Assembly: GCA_946011725.1 (NCBI GenBank)
Contig: CAMGBT010000001.1
Location: 40,858 to 104,857, forward strand
Length of the DNA stretch: 64,000 bases
Direction of reading: 5' to 3'
Source: an uncultured Bacteroidales bacterium
Lineage (GTDB): Bacteria; Bacteroidota; Bacteroidia; Bacteroidales; Muribaculaceae
How positions within the stretch are numbered: the stretch's first letter is position 1; every line of letters starts with the position of its first letter. Of the stretch, positions 20,106 through 28,289 are shown piece after piece. The position numbers were made by a program, and so were the translations under genes. The notes under the pieces were generated by a model, which was given only the letters and a program-made list of their open reading frames with translations, did no database searches and had not been told where the DNA came from.

Positions 20106-23100
20106 TTATTTAATGTACACCTTTTGGACGGTGTTGCCTTGGCGGCGGATAAACACTCCGTTGTGAGGCTCATCCACTTTTATGCCTTGAAGGTTGTAGT
20201 AGACAGCCGGGGCGGTAGCGTCGCTGTTGATGGTTACAATGCCGGCGGTGACATTGAAGGTGAGAGTCAGCGGGGTGGATTCGGCTGTGGCGTACACTTT
20301 CACGATGCTGGCGGTGTGTTCGCCTTCATCGAGGTCGGACAGCGGCAGGGTGGTTACGTCGTTGGGTAGTTCGGTGCTTTGGCCATCGATGGTTACGCGA
20401 TAGCCCACGAACGAGCCGTAGCAGGGACCCTCGCCGGAGTGCTTGATGCCGGTGGTCATCTCCACGTCGTCTACAAGCAGGAAGAAGCCGTCGAAGGTAT
20501 AATTGTTGATTGCCACATACTTAGCTTCTTTAGGGATAGTGAATTCGAAGCGCTTGTAATCAATGGGCGCTTCCATCAAACCGGATACAAAAGTGAAGTC
20601 TTCGGGAGCCATTCCGGTAGTGGAGTAGCCCACGCGGATGGTTTCCAACGCATCCTCCACGTACATGTAGCTGCGAGCCCAGAATGAGAATTTGAAGTCG
20701 CGATGATAGTCGAGCTCGGGCGAGATGAACCAGTCGTCAGTTTGGTGCTTGTCGGGTTCGCCGGAAGTTTCCTCAGAGCTGAGGGTTGCTGCGGCATCGA
20801 AGAATGCGAGCGCGCGGTCGCCGCTGTGTGCGGTTTCTTGAGGCATAGCCGGAGCGGTATTTTTGCCGTTAAATACGATTGCGGCCATCTTGGAGCCCAT
20901 GCCCGGGAAGCTGATGCCGCTGAAGCCGTATGTCAGATACATGTCGCCATCGTAATAATTCCAGCCGAGTTCGCCGGGTGCGTTGATTTCGAAGTCGGAG
21001 AAGTCTTCACCGTCGAAGTCTTCGGTGATGTCGGCAAAGAAGTCCCAAGCCAGGGTGTTGGTTTCGGCGATATAGTCGATGTTGGCGATGGGCAAAATCA
21101 ACTGCTCGAGTTCGGCTTGGATAGTTTGAGCGTTGTCTTCCAATACAATGCTTCCTTCAATGGGGCTGAAGCCCTTGCGGGTGATGCGGTATGAATACTC
21201 GCCCTTGAGCAGGCCTTCAATGGTGGCGGAGCCGCTTTCTACTGTGGCGGTGCGGGCTTTCATGCCTTGGCGGTACACTTCGAACAGCGCTCCGTCGGCA
21301 TCTGCCGCATTGCCGGAATTGGTGCCTAATTGCAATGTGAGGTTGCAGCTCATATCTTTAGCTACGTTGTCGGAATTAGTGGCTTCCGAAGTCACATCAT
21401 CGATGGTGTAATGAGCCTTTACGCTGTAAACGTAGTAGCCTTGCTTGAGGCTCGTCCAATCGCTGTCGGTAAGGCTCGTTGCGGTAGTGGCGGGGAAGGA
21501 TACCCACGCTTCGGGATTGCTGCTGTCCTCGATATTATATCGGGTGACCAAATATTCGTAATTCTCCTCAAGCGAGTCTTCGATGTTTTCGCCATCCACG
21601 CGGATTAACAATGCACCTGTATAATCCATGTCGCTGAAATAGCGATAGGCATCGGGCGCGGAATAGTACGACGAGAAGAACGATTTCTTGCCGGGAAGTA
21701 CTTCCGGATTGTTGTCGCGGGCGATACTTACCGGGCCATCGCCGGCAATAGCGATTGCGCAGCCATATTCACATTTGATAGGCTCCGGCAGGCTTATTTC
21801 GACCCACTTGTTCAAGAAGTTCGGTTCGATGGTGGAGTAGAGCACTGTACCGGTGGGCTCGCCGTTGCTGCCTACTTCCAGCACATAGATAATCAGGGAG
21901 GAGGCAGCGCCCTCGATCTCGGCAGAATAGTATTTAAACTTATACAGAGTCATCGGGCTGAAGAAGAGATTGCCCACTACGTTGTATTCCGAACCGGTGC
22001 TATAGCCGAACACGTCGTCGTACTCGCCGGTGTCGTATGAGTGCTCGCGCAGGTGTACCGGACGTGTCCATGTTACATTGCCCAACCCGTTGGAGGTGAT
22101 GGCAAACGGCTTCACACCGATTTGAGCCAACGTGGCAACGACCTCTTTAGCCGGCTGTGCTTCCGACAGGCTTGCCACCAACTGCACATCCGCCAGCAGG
22201 TTCTTGCTCACCGAGATAGCGTACTCCGAGTTTGTGTTGTCATTAATTGTCACACCCGACACCGAGAACTTACCTTCGTCGTCCGTAACGGCAGTGTAAT
22301 CGTCGTAGCCGGTGATTGTCACCGCTGCGCCTCGTACCGGCGTGCCGTCGGTGTGAGAAATCGTGCCGCTCAAAGTGCCTTTCTGCATCTGAGCCAAAGT
22401 CAAGCTGACCGGATTGGTTTCACCATTGGCCACGGTAACTGCTTGAGAACCGGTGAAGTAACCGTGGTATTCGGCCTCAAGGGTGTAATTACCCACCGGT
22501 ACCTTGCTGAATTCAAACGAGCCATCGGCGGCCGTGGTGGCGCTGAACAGCTCAGGCAACTCCTTGATGAACACATTTACACCGGTGCAGTCGTCACTAC
22601 CTTCAAGGACCACGGTGCCTTTCAGCGAGCCTTGTGCCGGCGCATCAAGCTTCAAGTCCTTGATTACGATAATCATACCCTTACTTTGCGAAAGGTAGTG
22701 GCGAAAACTCAGGTAGTAATCGCCATCCGCCTCAATTTGCGGCAGTTCGATCTCGCATTTCTGACCATAGTAATTCTTGATTTCCTGAGTGAACAGAATG
22801 GTGTGAGTGCTGATGTCGGTCGAGGTGCCGATACCCACTTCCAAATTCTCACGTTCATAGTAGGAGGTGTACGCCGTGAAAGTCAAGGTGTACTTCTCAC
22901 CGGCCTCTAAATAGATTGCCGGCGACACCATCACGTTGTTCACATCGTTGTCGGAACTGTAGCCCGAAGCAGCACCATCGCCACCGTATGCGCTGGTCCC
23001 AAAATACCAGTTGATACCATCGCCATCAAGGTCCTGTAGCGACCATGTGGCAAATTCAGTCTCGCTGAACCCGCAAGAGTAGGGCACAGATTCAGCGGCA

Positions 23101-23177
23101 AGAGCCCTGTAGCTGAAGATAGGAAGCATTAGCGCTAACACAAGCGCAATACCCGGTTTCCCTAAAAAATTGTGCAT
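20106..23177 (-). CDS. Large secreted protein with cleaved-adhesin/choice-of-anchor-J-like domains, carboxypeptidase-regulatory-like domains and a short conserved C-terminal motif
   Basis: 1023 aa with signal peptide; two jelly-roll adhesin-like regions (W..G.SAYGGDG..., DDWFISPELDYHRDFKFSFWARSY); LKGTVVLEGSDDCTGVNVFIKELPELFSATTAADGSFEFSKVPVGNYTLEAEYHGY; C-term VYYNLQGIKVDEPHNGVFIRRQGNTVQKVYIK. Confidence 0.8.
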   Translation of the reverse strand: MHNFLGKPGIALVLALMLPIFSYRALAAESVPYSCGFSETEFATWSLQDLDGDGINWYFGTSAYGGDGAASGYSSDNDVNNVMVSPAIYLEAGEKYTLTFTAYTSYYERENLEVGIGTSTDISTHTILFTQEIKNYYGQKCEIELPQIEADGDYYLSFRHYLSQSKGMIIVIKDLKLDAPAQGSLKGTVVLEGSDDCTGVNVFIKELPELFSATTAADGSFEFSKVPVGNYTLEAEYHGYFTGSQAVTVANGETNPVSLTLAQMQKGTLSGTISHTDGTPVRGAAVTITGYDDYTAVTDDEGKFSVSGVTINDNTNSEYAISVSKNLLADVQLVASLSEAQPAKEVVATLAQIGVKPFAITSNGLGNVTWTRPVHLREHSYDTGEYDDVFGYSTGSEYNVVGNLFFSPMTLYKFKYYSAEIEGAASSLIIYVLEVGSNGEPTGTVLYSTIEPNFLNKWVEISLPEPIKCEYGCAIAIAGDGPVSIARDNNPEVLPGKKSFFSSYYSAPDAYRYFSDMDYTGALLIRVDGENIEDSLEENYEYLVTRYNIEDSSNPEAWVSFPATTATSLTDSDWTSLKQGYYVYSVKAHYTIDDVTSEATNSDNVAKDMSCNLTLQLGTNSGNAADADGALFEVYRQGMKARTATVESGSATIEGLLKGEYSYRITRKGFSPIEGSIVLEDNAQTIQAELEQLILPIANIDYIAETNTLAWDFFADITEDFDGEDFSDFEINAPGELGWNYYDGDMYLTYGFSGISFPGMGSKMAAIVFNGKNTAPAMPQETAHSGDRALAFFDAAATLSSEETSGEPDKHQTDDWFISPELDYHRDFKFSFWARSYMYVEDALETIRVGYSTTGMAPEDFTFVSGLMEAPIDYKRFEFTIPKEAKYVAINNYTFDGFFLLVDDVEMTTGIKHSGEGPCYGSFVGYRVTIDGQSTELPNDVTTLPLSDLDEGEHTASIVKVYATAESTPLTLTFNVTAGIVTINSDATAPAVYYNLQGIKVDEPHNGVFIRRQGNTVQKVYIK

Positions 23178-23321
23178 AGAAGTTGTTAATTTATAGAGGA
23201 ATAAAGATTTTAATAATCAATCTGCACATCTCAAAAAGTTCGACGTCCACAAATTGTTAATGCAAATTTACAAAAAAATCCCCAAAACTCAAACATTTTA
23301 ACCAAAAAATCCTCAAAAAAC

Positions 23322-23974
23322 GGGTCAATGTAAACCCCCGGTTGTTAAATCTGCAAAAGAAAGTGTGTCAAAAGTTCACCGCGAGTAGCACAGTTGGCAA
23401 AAATCCACAGAAGCCGATATGCCGCCGTCGCGCCAACAAAAATCAGTATAACACTATCAGCTTCAGACCATGGCTAATATGTCGCTCCGCGGCAACTCGC
23501 TAAACACTTGAAAATAAGCAAAATAGATGTTTGTTATATGATAGCTGATATGCGATCAATGTAAAAAAACGGTTGTTAATTTTGTTAAAAACCGCGGAGC
23601 GGTTGCGTTTTAGATAACACCACGTTGGCACGAAACGTAGGGCAAGCGAAGCGCCCGAAGTGAAGTGCCTACGTGGTGTAAGAGCCCATCAATAATCACG
23701 AACCGCGGAGCGGGTTCCTTATGCAGGACTTGCGGACTGCCGGCAAAAGGAACCGCCCCGCGGTTCGTGGCGTGGGGCGGTAGTCTACACCACGAAGGCG
23801 CTTCGCAGGCTTCGCGCCATCGTGGTGTTATTTAAAAAGGAACGCGCTCCGCGCGTATGGAGCCGTATTAACACGTTCGGAATGTTGTTAACATTTCAAC
23901 GTTTTTTACATTGATCCAAAATTATCGCTCTCGGGAATGTTTTTAACATTTCAACTGTTTTTTTACATGACCCC
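23322..23974. repeat. Nested inverted-repeat element with three long internal hairpins
   Basis: Inward copies of (G)GRTCAATGTAAA...GGTTGTTAA at 23322 and 23554 mirrored by TTAACATTTCAAC..TTTTTTACATTGATCC (23888-23916) and the copy ending at 23974; stems at 23616/23665, 23697/23749, 23787/23814. Confidence 0.75.
23417..23544 (+). repeat. Dispersed ~128-bp noncoding repeat, copy A
   Basis: Same sequence recurs at 38825-38951, including the identical block ATCAGTATAACACTATCAGCTTCAGACCATG. Confidence 0.9.
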
Positions 23975-24006
23975 AAAAAAAAGCTCGCCGTGGGGCGAGC
24001 TTTTTT
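23975..24006. terminator. Bidirectional rho-independent terminator (rplI side)
   Basis: AAAAAAAAGCTCGCC-gtgg-GGCGAGCTTTTTT. Confidence 0.88.
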
Positions 24007-24024
24007 ATGGGATGGTGGGGCGGA

Positions 24025-24468
24025 TTATTCTGCTACCACTTCGAAGGGGATTTCTACGGCCACTTCCTTGTGGAATTGGATGGTGGCGGTGTATTTGCCC
24101 ACTTCTTTGATGCTTTCTTTGAGGATGATGAGCTTGCGATCTACGGTGTGACCGAGTTTTTCGAGCGCTTCGGCGATTTGGATAGCGTTTACGCTGCCGA
24201 AGATGGTGCCGGTGGCGCTGGTCTTTGCACCGATAGTGAGAGCCACGCCTTCGAGAGCTTTGGCAGCTTCTTCGGCTTTAGCTTTGATTTCAGCGAGTTT
24301 GTGAGCTTGTTGACGTTGGTTTTCTGCCAGAACCTTCAGGGCTGAAGGAGTAGCAACAACGGCTTTACCTTGGGGGATAAGGTAGTTGCGGCCGTAACCA
24401 TCTTTTACTTCAACTACGTCGTCCTTGTATCCAAGGCCGCGAACGTCTTCTTTAAGAATGATTTTCAT
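24025..24468 (-). CDS. rplI: 50S ribosomal protein L9
   Basis: MKIILKEDVRGLGYKDDVVEVKDGYGRNYLIPQGKAV. Confidence 0.97.
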   Translation of the reverse strand: MKIILKEDVRGLGYKDDVVEVKDGYGRNYLIPQGKAVVATPSALKVLAENQRQQAHKLAEIKAKAEEAAKALEGVALTIGAKTSATGTIFGSVNAIQIAEALEKLGHTVDRKLIILKESIKEVGKYTATIQFHKEVAVEIPFEVVAE

Positions 24469-24489
24469 GTTGGTGGTCCTTTAGCTTGA

Positions 24490-24759
24490 TTATTTCATGA
24501 GGTCAGTTACGTAGGGCAGAAGAGCCAGGTGACGAGCGCGTTTAACGGCTTGAGCCACACGACGTTGGAACTTCAGCGAGGTGCCGGTGATGCGGCGGGG
24601 AAGGATTTTGCCTTGTTCGTTGAGGAACTTTTTGAGGAACTCAGCGTCTTTGTAGTCAACGTATTTGATACCGGCGCGTTTGAAGCGGCAGTATTTTTTC
24701 TTTTTAACGTCTACCGACATGGGGGTGAGGTAGCGGATTTCAGATTGTGCTTGTGCCAT
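24490..24759 (-). CDS. rpsR: 30S ribosomal protein S18
   Basis: [65 protein letters not shown]. Confidence 0.97.
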   Translation of the reverse strand: MAQAQSEIRYLTPMSVDVKKKKYCRFKRAGIKYVDYKDAEFLKKFLNEQGKILPRRITGTSLKFQRRVAQAVKRARHLALLPYVTDLMK

Positions 24760-24762
24760 GAT

Positions 24763-25131
24763 TTAGTCCTCCTTTGCTTCTTGGGTTTGGGGTGCTTCAG
24801 CTTTGTTAGCCTTGAGGCTGCGACGTTTAGCAGCGTATTCGGCTGCATATTTGTCTTGACGGAAGGTGAGGAAGCGGATAACGCGTTCGTCACGACGGTA
24901 AGCGGTTTCGAGCTTGCGAACCAAAGTGGGTTCACCTTCGAATTCAATCAGGGTGTAGAAGCCGGTCGACTTCTTTTGGATGGGATAGGCGAGTTTGCGC
25001 ATGCCCCATTCCTCGGTGTTCACAATGGTGGCACCGGCATCGGTGAGCACCTTGCTGAACTTTTCTACCGCTTCCTTCATCTGAACATCAGACAAAACGG
25101 GAGTTAAAATGAAAACGGTTTCGTACTTCAT
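24763..25131 (-). CDS. rpsF: 30S ribosomal protein S6
   Basis: [25 protein letters not shown]...[27 protein letters not shown]. Confidence 0.97.
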   Translation of the reverse strand: MKYETVFILTPVLSDVQMKEAVEKFSKVLTDAGATIVNTEEWGMRKLAYPIQKKSTGFYTLIEFEGEPTLVRKLETAYRRDERVIRFLTFRQDKYAAEYAAKRRSLKANKAEAPQTQEAKED

Positions 25132-25269
25132 TGGGTGTGAAATAAGTTGTTATTTAATTAGTTACGTTGTTTGCGAGCGCACACGGCCGCAAATCGACTG
25201 CAAAGTTACGAAAAAATCTGTGTTCTACCAACTTTTTCTCAATTTTTTTCAAAAAAATCGCTTAGCTAA

Positions 25270-25300
25270 TTGTCTATGAGCACAAAAATTGATAACTTTG
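25270..25300 (+). promoter_or_regulatory. Bacteroidetes-type promoter (TTG-N20-TAACTTTG)
   Basis: TTG at 25270-25272 and TAACTTTG at 25293-25300; ATG at 25305. Confidence 0.6.
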
Positions 25301-25304
25301 CGCT

Positions 25305-26864
25305 ATGATTACCATTCGCAAAACAGAATCTACGGATATAGAGGCGGCGTTGGAGGTCTACGCCATCGCCAAGCAGTACATGCGCCGTAGCGGCAATGCC
25401 AACCAGTGGGCGGGCGAGTACCCCGGTCGCGCCGACATTGCCCGCGATGTGGCTGCGGGCAATTCCTACGTGGGTGTGGACTCCAATGGCCGCATCCGCT
25501 TCGTGTTCGCCTTCATCCTCGGCGAAGATTCCACATATAATTATATAGAAGGCGGCCAATGGCTCAACTCTGCGCCCTACGGCACCATCCACCGCATCGC
25601 TTCCGACGGCTCCACCGCGCGCGTGGTCGAAGCGGCGTGCCGCTTCTGCAGCCGCATCTGCGCGAACATCCGCATCGACACCCACGCCGATAATCAGCCT
25701 ATGCAAACGGCTTTGCTCCGCTGCGGATTCACCCGTTGCGGCATCATCTATCTTGCCGATGGCGCCCCGCGCGTGGCCTTCCAGAAGGTTTGGCAACGGC
25801 CGCGCCTGTGGCTCTTCAATCCCGAGAACGACATCGCCCTGGCCCACGGCTCCGCCCGCTTCACCCCGCCGATGGCGGCAGTGCAGTTGGCTCGAAGCGG
25901 TGCCACCTTGCCTTTCTGGCTGGCCGACAAGGGCGACCGCGTGCTCTGTCGCGGCGTCAACGACCGCTGGCTCGCCGACATCCAATCGCGGTTCGGCATC
26001 GAAGCCGAACCGTGGGACGGTTCCATCGACCTCGCCCCCTCGCCCTGGGGATGGTCGCACGCCGCCCGCCAAACCTTTATCGAAGCCGGATTCGACCCCT
26101 CTCAACTGCCTTCGGACAGTGACCTCGACACGTTGCGCCGCCTGAGCCACCGCCGCACGTCGGCACTCGTGGCCAATGCCTTGCAACCGTTGCTGCCGTT
26201 CGCCATCTGGCCCGCCGCCCGCGAAGCCTTCACCACCGACGACATCGCCGCCGCGGTGGCCGCCGGGCCGTGCGTGGTCAAAGCGCCGTGGTCGTCGAGC
26301 GGTCGCGGCATCGCCTTCGTCGACGCTGACACGTTGCCCAAGCAACTGTCGCGGTTTGCCGGCACCATCCGCCGCCAAGGCTCCGTGATGGTTGAGCGCC
26401 AAGCCCGCCGCCTGCTCGACTTCGCCATGCTCTTCGACTACGCCTACGGCCACTGCCAATTCGTGGGCTACTCCGTGTTCGACACCATGACCACCGGCGC
26501 CTACACCGGCAACTACGTCGAGCCGCAGGACCGACTCCTCGACCGCATCACCGCCCACGTGCCGTCCGAGCACATCTTCCGGCTGCAAGACGCTCTGCCA
26601 CAAGCACTTGCGGCCACGCTTGGCACCGACTATCGCGGCCCGGTGGGCGTGGACATGCTCTTGGCCGACACCCCCGACGGCCCGATGCTTCACGCGGTGG
26701 TCGAGGTCAACCTCCGATACACCATGGGCCGCGTGGCACTCGCTCTTCACCAACGCACCGGCCGCATAGGGCGCTTCACCATCACCCCGGCCTCGGCCGC
26801 CACCGCGCCATCAGCCCTATCGCTCACTCAGCCCGGCACCGACTTCGCTTTCACCCTCCAATAA
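25305..26864 (+). CDS. Fusion protein: N-terminal GNAT acetyltransferase and C-terminal ATP-grasp-like domain
   Basis: Residues ~1-165 GNAT-like (RIDTHADNQPMQTALLRCGFTRCGIIY); residues ~170-519 FNPENDIALAHG..., CVVKAPWSSSGRGI, GPVGVDMLL, VVEVNLRYTMGR resembling ATP-grasp nucleotide/metal motifs. Confidence 0.75.
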   Translation: MITIRKTESTDIEAALEVYAIAKQYMRRSGNANQWAGEYPGRADIARDVAAGNSYVGVDSNGRIRFVFAFILGEDSTYNYIEGGQWLNSAPYGTIHRIASDGSTARVVEAACRFCSRICANIRIDTHADNQPMQTALLRCGFTRCGIIYLADGAPRVAFQKVWQRPRLWLFNPENDIALAHGSARFTPPMAAVQLARSGATLPFWLADKGDRVLCRGVNDRWLADIQSRFGIEAEPWDGSIDLAPSPWGWSHAARQTFIEAGFDPSQLPSDSDLDTLRRLSHRRTSALVANALQPLLPFAIWPAAREAFTTDDIAAAVAAGPCVVKAPWSSSGRGIAFVDADTLPKQLSRFAGTIRRQGSVMVERQARRLLDFAMLFDYAYGHCQFVGYSVFDTMTTGAYTGNYVEPQDRLLDRITAHVPSEHIFRLQDALPQALAATLGTDYRGPVGVDMLLADTPDGPMLHAVVEVNLRYTMGRVALALHQRTGRIGRFTITPASAATAPSALSLTQPGTDFAFTLQ

Positions 26865-26913
26865 CCAATTCACAGGCTTATGACTATGCTATGCAATTAT
26901 TTTACATAGCAAC

Positions 26914-26953
26914 AAAAAAATAGAGATAATTTGCGAATTACCTCTATTTTTTT
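26914..26953. terminator. Bidirectional terminator between convergent genes
   Basis: AAAAAAATAGAG...CTCTATTTTTTT inverted repeat. Confidence 0.8.
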
Positions 26954-26966
26954 GAAAAAGTGTATG

Positions 26967-28289
26967 CTACAATAGGATTTCGCTGAGGGTGGGGTGTGCG
27001 TGGATGTATCGGCGGGGCAGGTCGGTCAGGGGGGTGCGGTCGGTGACCAACAGGGTGGCTTCGGCCACGAGGTCGGCTGCGTGGGCACCGAGCACGGTCG
27101 CGTCGAGCAACGCGCCGGAGGCTTCGTCCACCAACAGTTTGGCGGTGCCGTCGGCGGCGCCCATGGCGCAGGCTTTGCCGTTGGAGGCGAAAGATTTGCG
27201 CACCACTTTGTAGCTGACGCCGGCGGCATCGAGTGCGGCGGGAGTCGGGCCTACCATGGCGATTTCGGGGGTGGTGAACACAACCGAGGGCACACGTGCG
27301 GCATCGAACAGGGCGGGATTGTCCTCAGCTACCACGCGTGCTTGCGCTGTGGCGGCGTGGGCCAGCATGAGCAAGCCGTTGCAGTCGCCGATGGCGTAGA
27401 TACCTTCGACGGATGTGCGCATACGTTCGTCCACTTCCACGAAGCCGCGGCGCGAGATGTTCACGCCCGCTTCGGCAGCACCTTGCGGCACCACGGGCCG
27501 ACGGCCGACGGCCATCACCACCATCTCGGCTTGCACCTGCACCGGGCCGCGCTTGCCTTGGTATGTGACAGTGCGCGAGCCGTCGGGGTTGGCGGCGATG
27601 CTTTCCACGGCGGCGCCCACCACCACGTTGATGCCGCGGCGCGAGAGGGCGGTGCGCAGGCGTTTGGCCATGTCGCTATCGAATGGCGGCAGAATCTCCT
27701 TGCAGTATTCCACCACGGTGGTTTCCACGCCGAGAGCGTTGAAAATCGAGGCGAACTCCATGCCTATGACGCCGCCGCCGATGATTACGGCCGATGCGGG
27801 TAAGGAGTCGGCGGCGAGCACGTCGTCGCTGGTTACGGCCAATTCGGCGCCGGGGATGGGAAGGCGTGCCGGCTCGCTGCCGGTGGCAATAACGATGCGC
27901 TTCGCGACTGTAAATTCTTGATCGCCAACGGTTACGGTGTGTGATGAAGTGATGCGAGCCTCACCTTCCACATAGATGGCGTCCTTGACTACGGCGCGCA
28001 CGCCTTGCTGCAAGTTGTCGATGACCGACAGCATGCGTTGGCGGGCGGTGGCATAGTCGATGCCGTTGAAAGTGACGTTCACACCGAATTGCTCAGCCTT
28101 GCGAGCATTGAGCACGGCTTCGGCGGTGGCGCACAGGCACTTGGTGGGGATGCATCCGCGGTTGAGGCATGTACCGCCCGGAGCGGAGCGCTCCACCAGT
28201 ACGGTGGATTCGCCCGCTTCGCACAGCATTGCGGCCAACTCGTAGCCGCCGGGACCGGCGCCGATGATTACGTTATCTACTTGTTGCAT
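26967..28289 (-). CDS. lpdA: Dihydrolipoyl dehydrogenase
   Basis: IIGAGPGGYELAAMLCEAGESTVLVER...GGTCLNRGCIPTKCL; YAIGDCNGLLMLAHAA; HAHPTLSEIL. Confidence 0.93.
   Translation of the reverse strand: MQQVDNVIIGAGPGGYELAAMLCEAGESTVLVERSAPGGTCLNRGCIPTKCLCATAEAVLNARKAEQFGVNVTFNGIDYATARQRMLSVIDNLQQGVRAVVKDAIYVEGEARITSSHTVTVGDQEFTVAKRIVIATGSEPARLPIPGAELAVTSDDVLAADSLPASAVIIGGGVIGMEFASIFNALGVETTVVEYCKEILPPFDSDMAKRLRTALSRRGINVVVGAAVESIAANPDGSRTVTYQGKRGPVQVQAEMVVMAVGRRPVVPQGAAEAGVNISRRGFVEVDERMRTSVEGIYAIGDCNGLLMLAHAATAQARVVAEDNPALFDAARVPSVVFTTPEIAMVGPTPAALDAAGVSYKVVRKSFASNGKACAMGAADGTAKLLVDEASGALLDATVLGAHAADLVAEATLLVTDRTPLTDLPRRYIHAHPTLSEILL

Noticed and set aside
23588-23830. Possible CRISPR array because of repeated hairpins
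   Set aside because: Hairpins differ in sequence and length, spacing is irregular and there are no cas genes in the window.
25266-26753. 495-aa minus-strand ORF antisense to the GNAT-ATP-grasp gene
   Set aside because: Low-complexity G/A/V/H/R composition without recognisable motifs; the plus-strand ORF has clear domain motifs and a promoter. Typical shadow ORF in GC-rich DNA.
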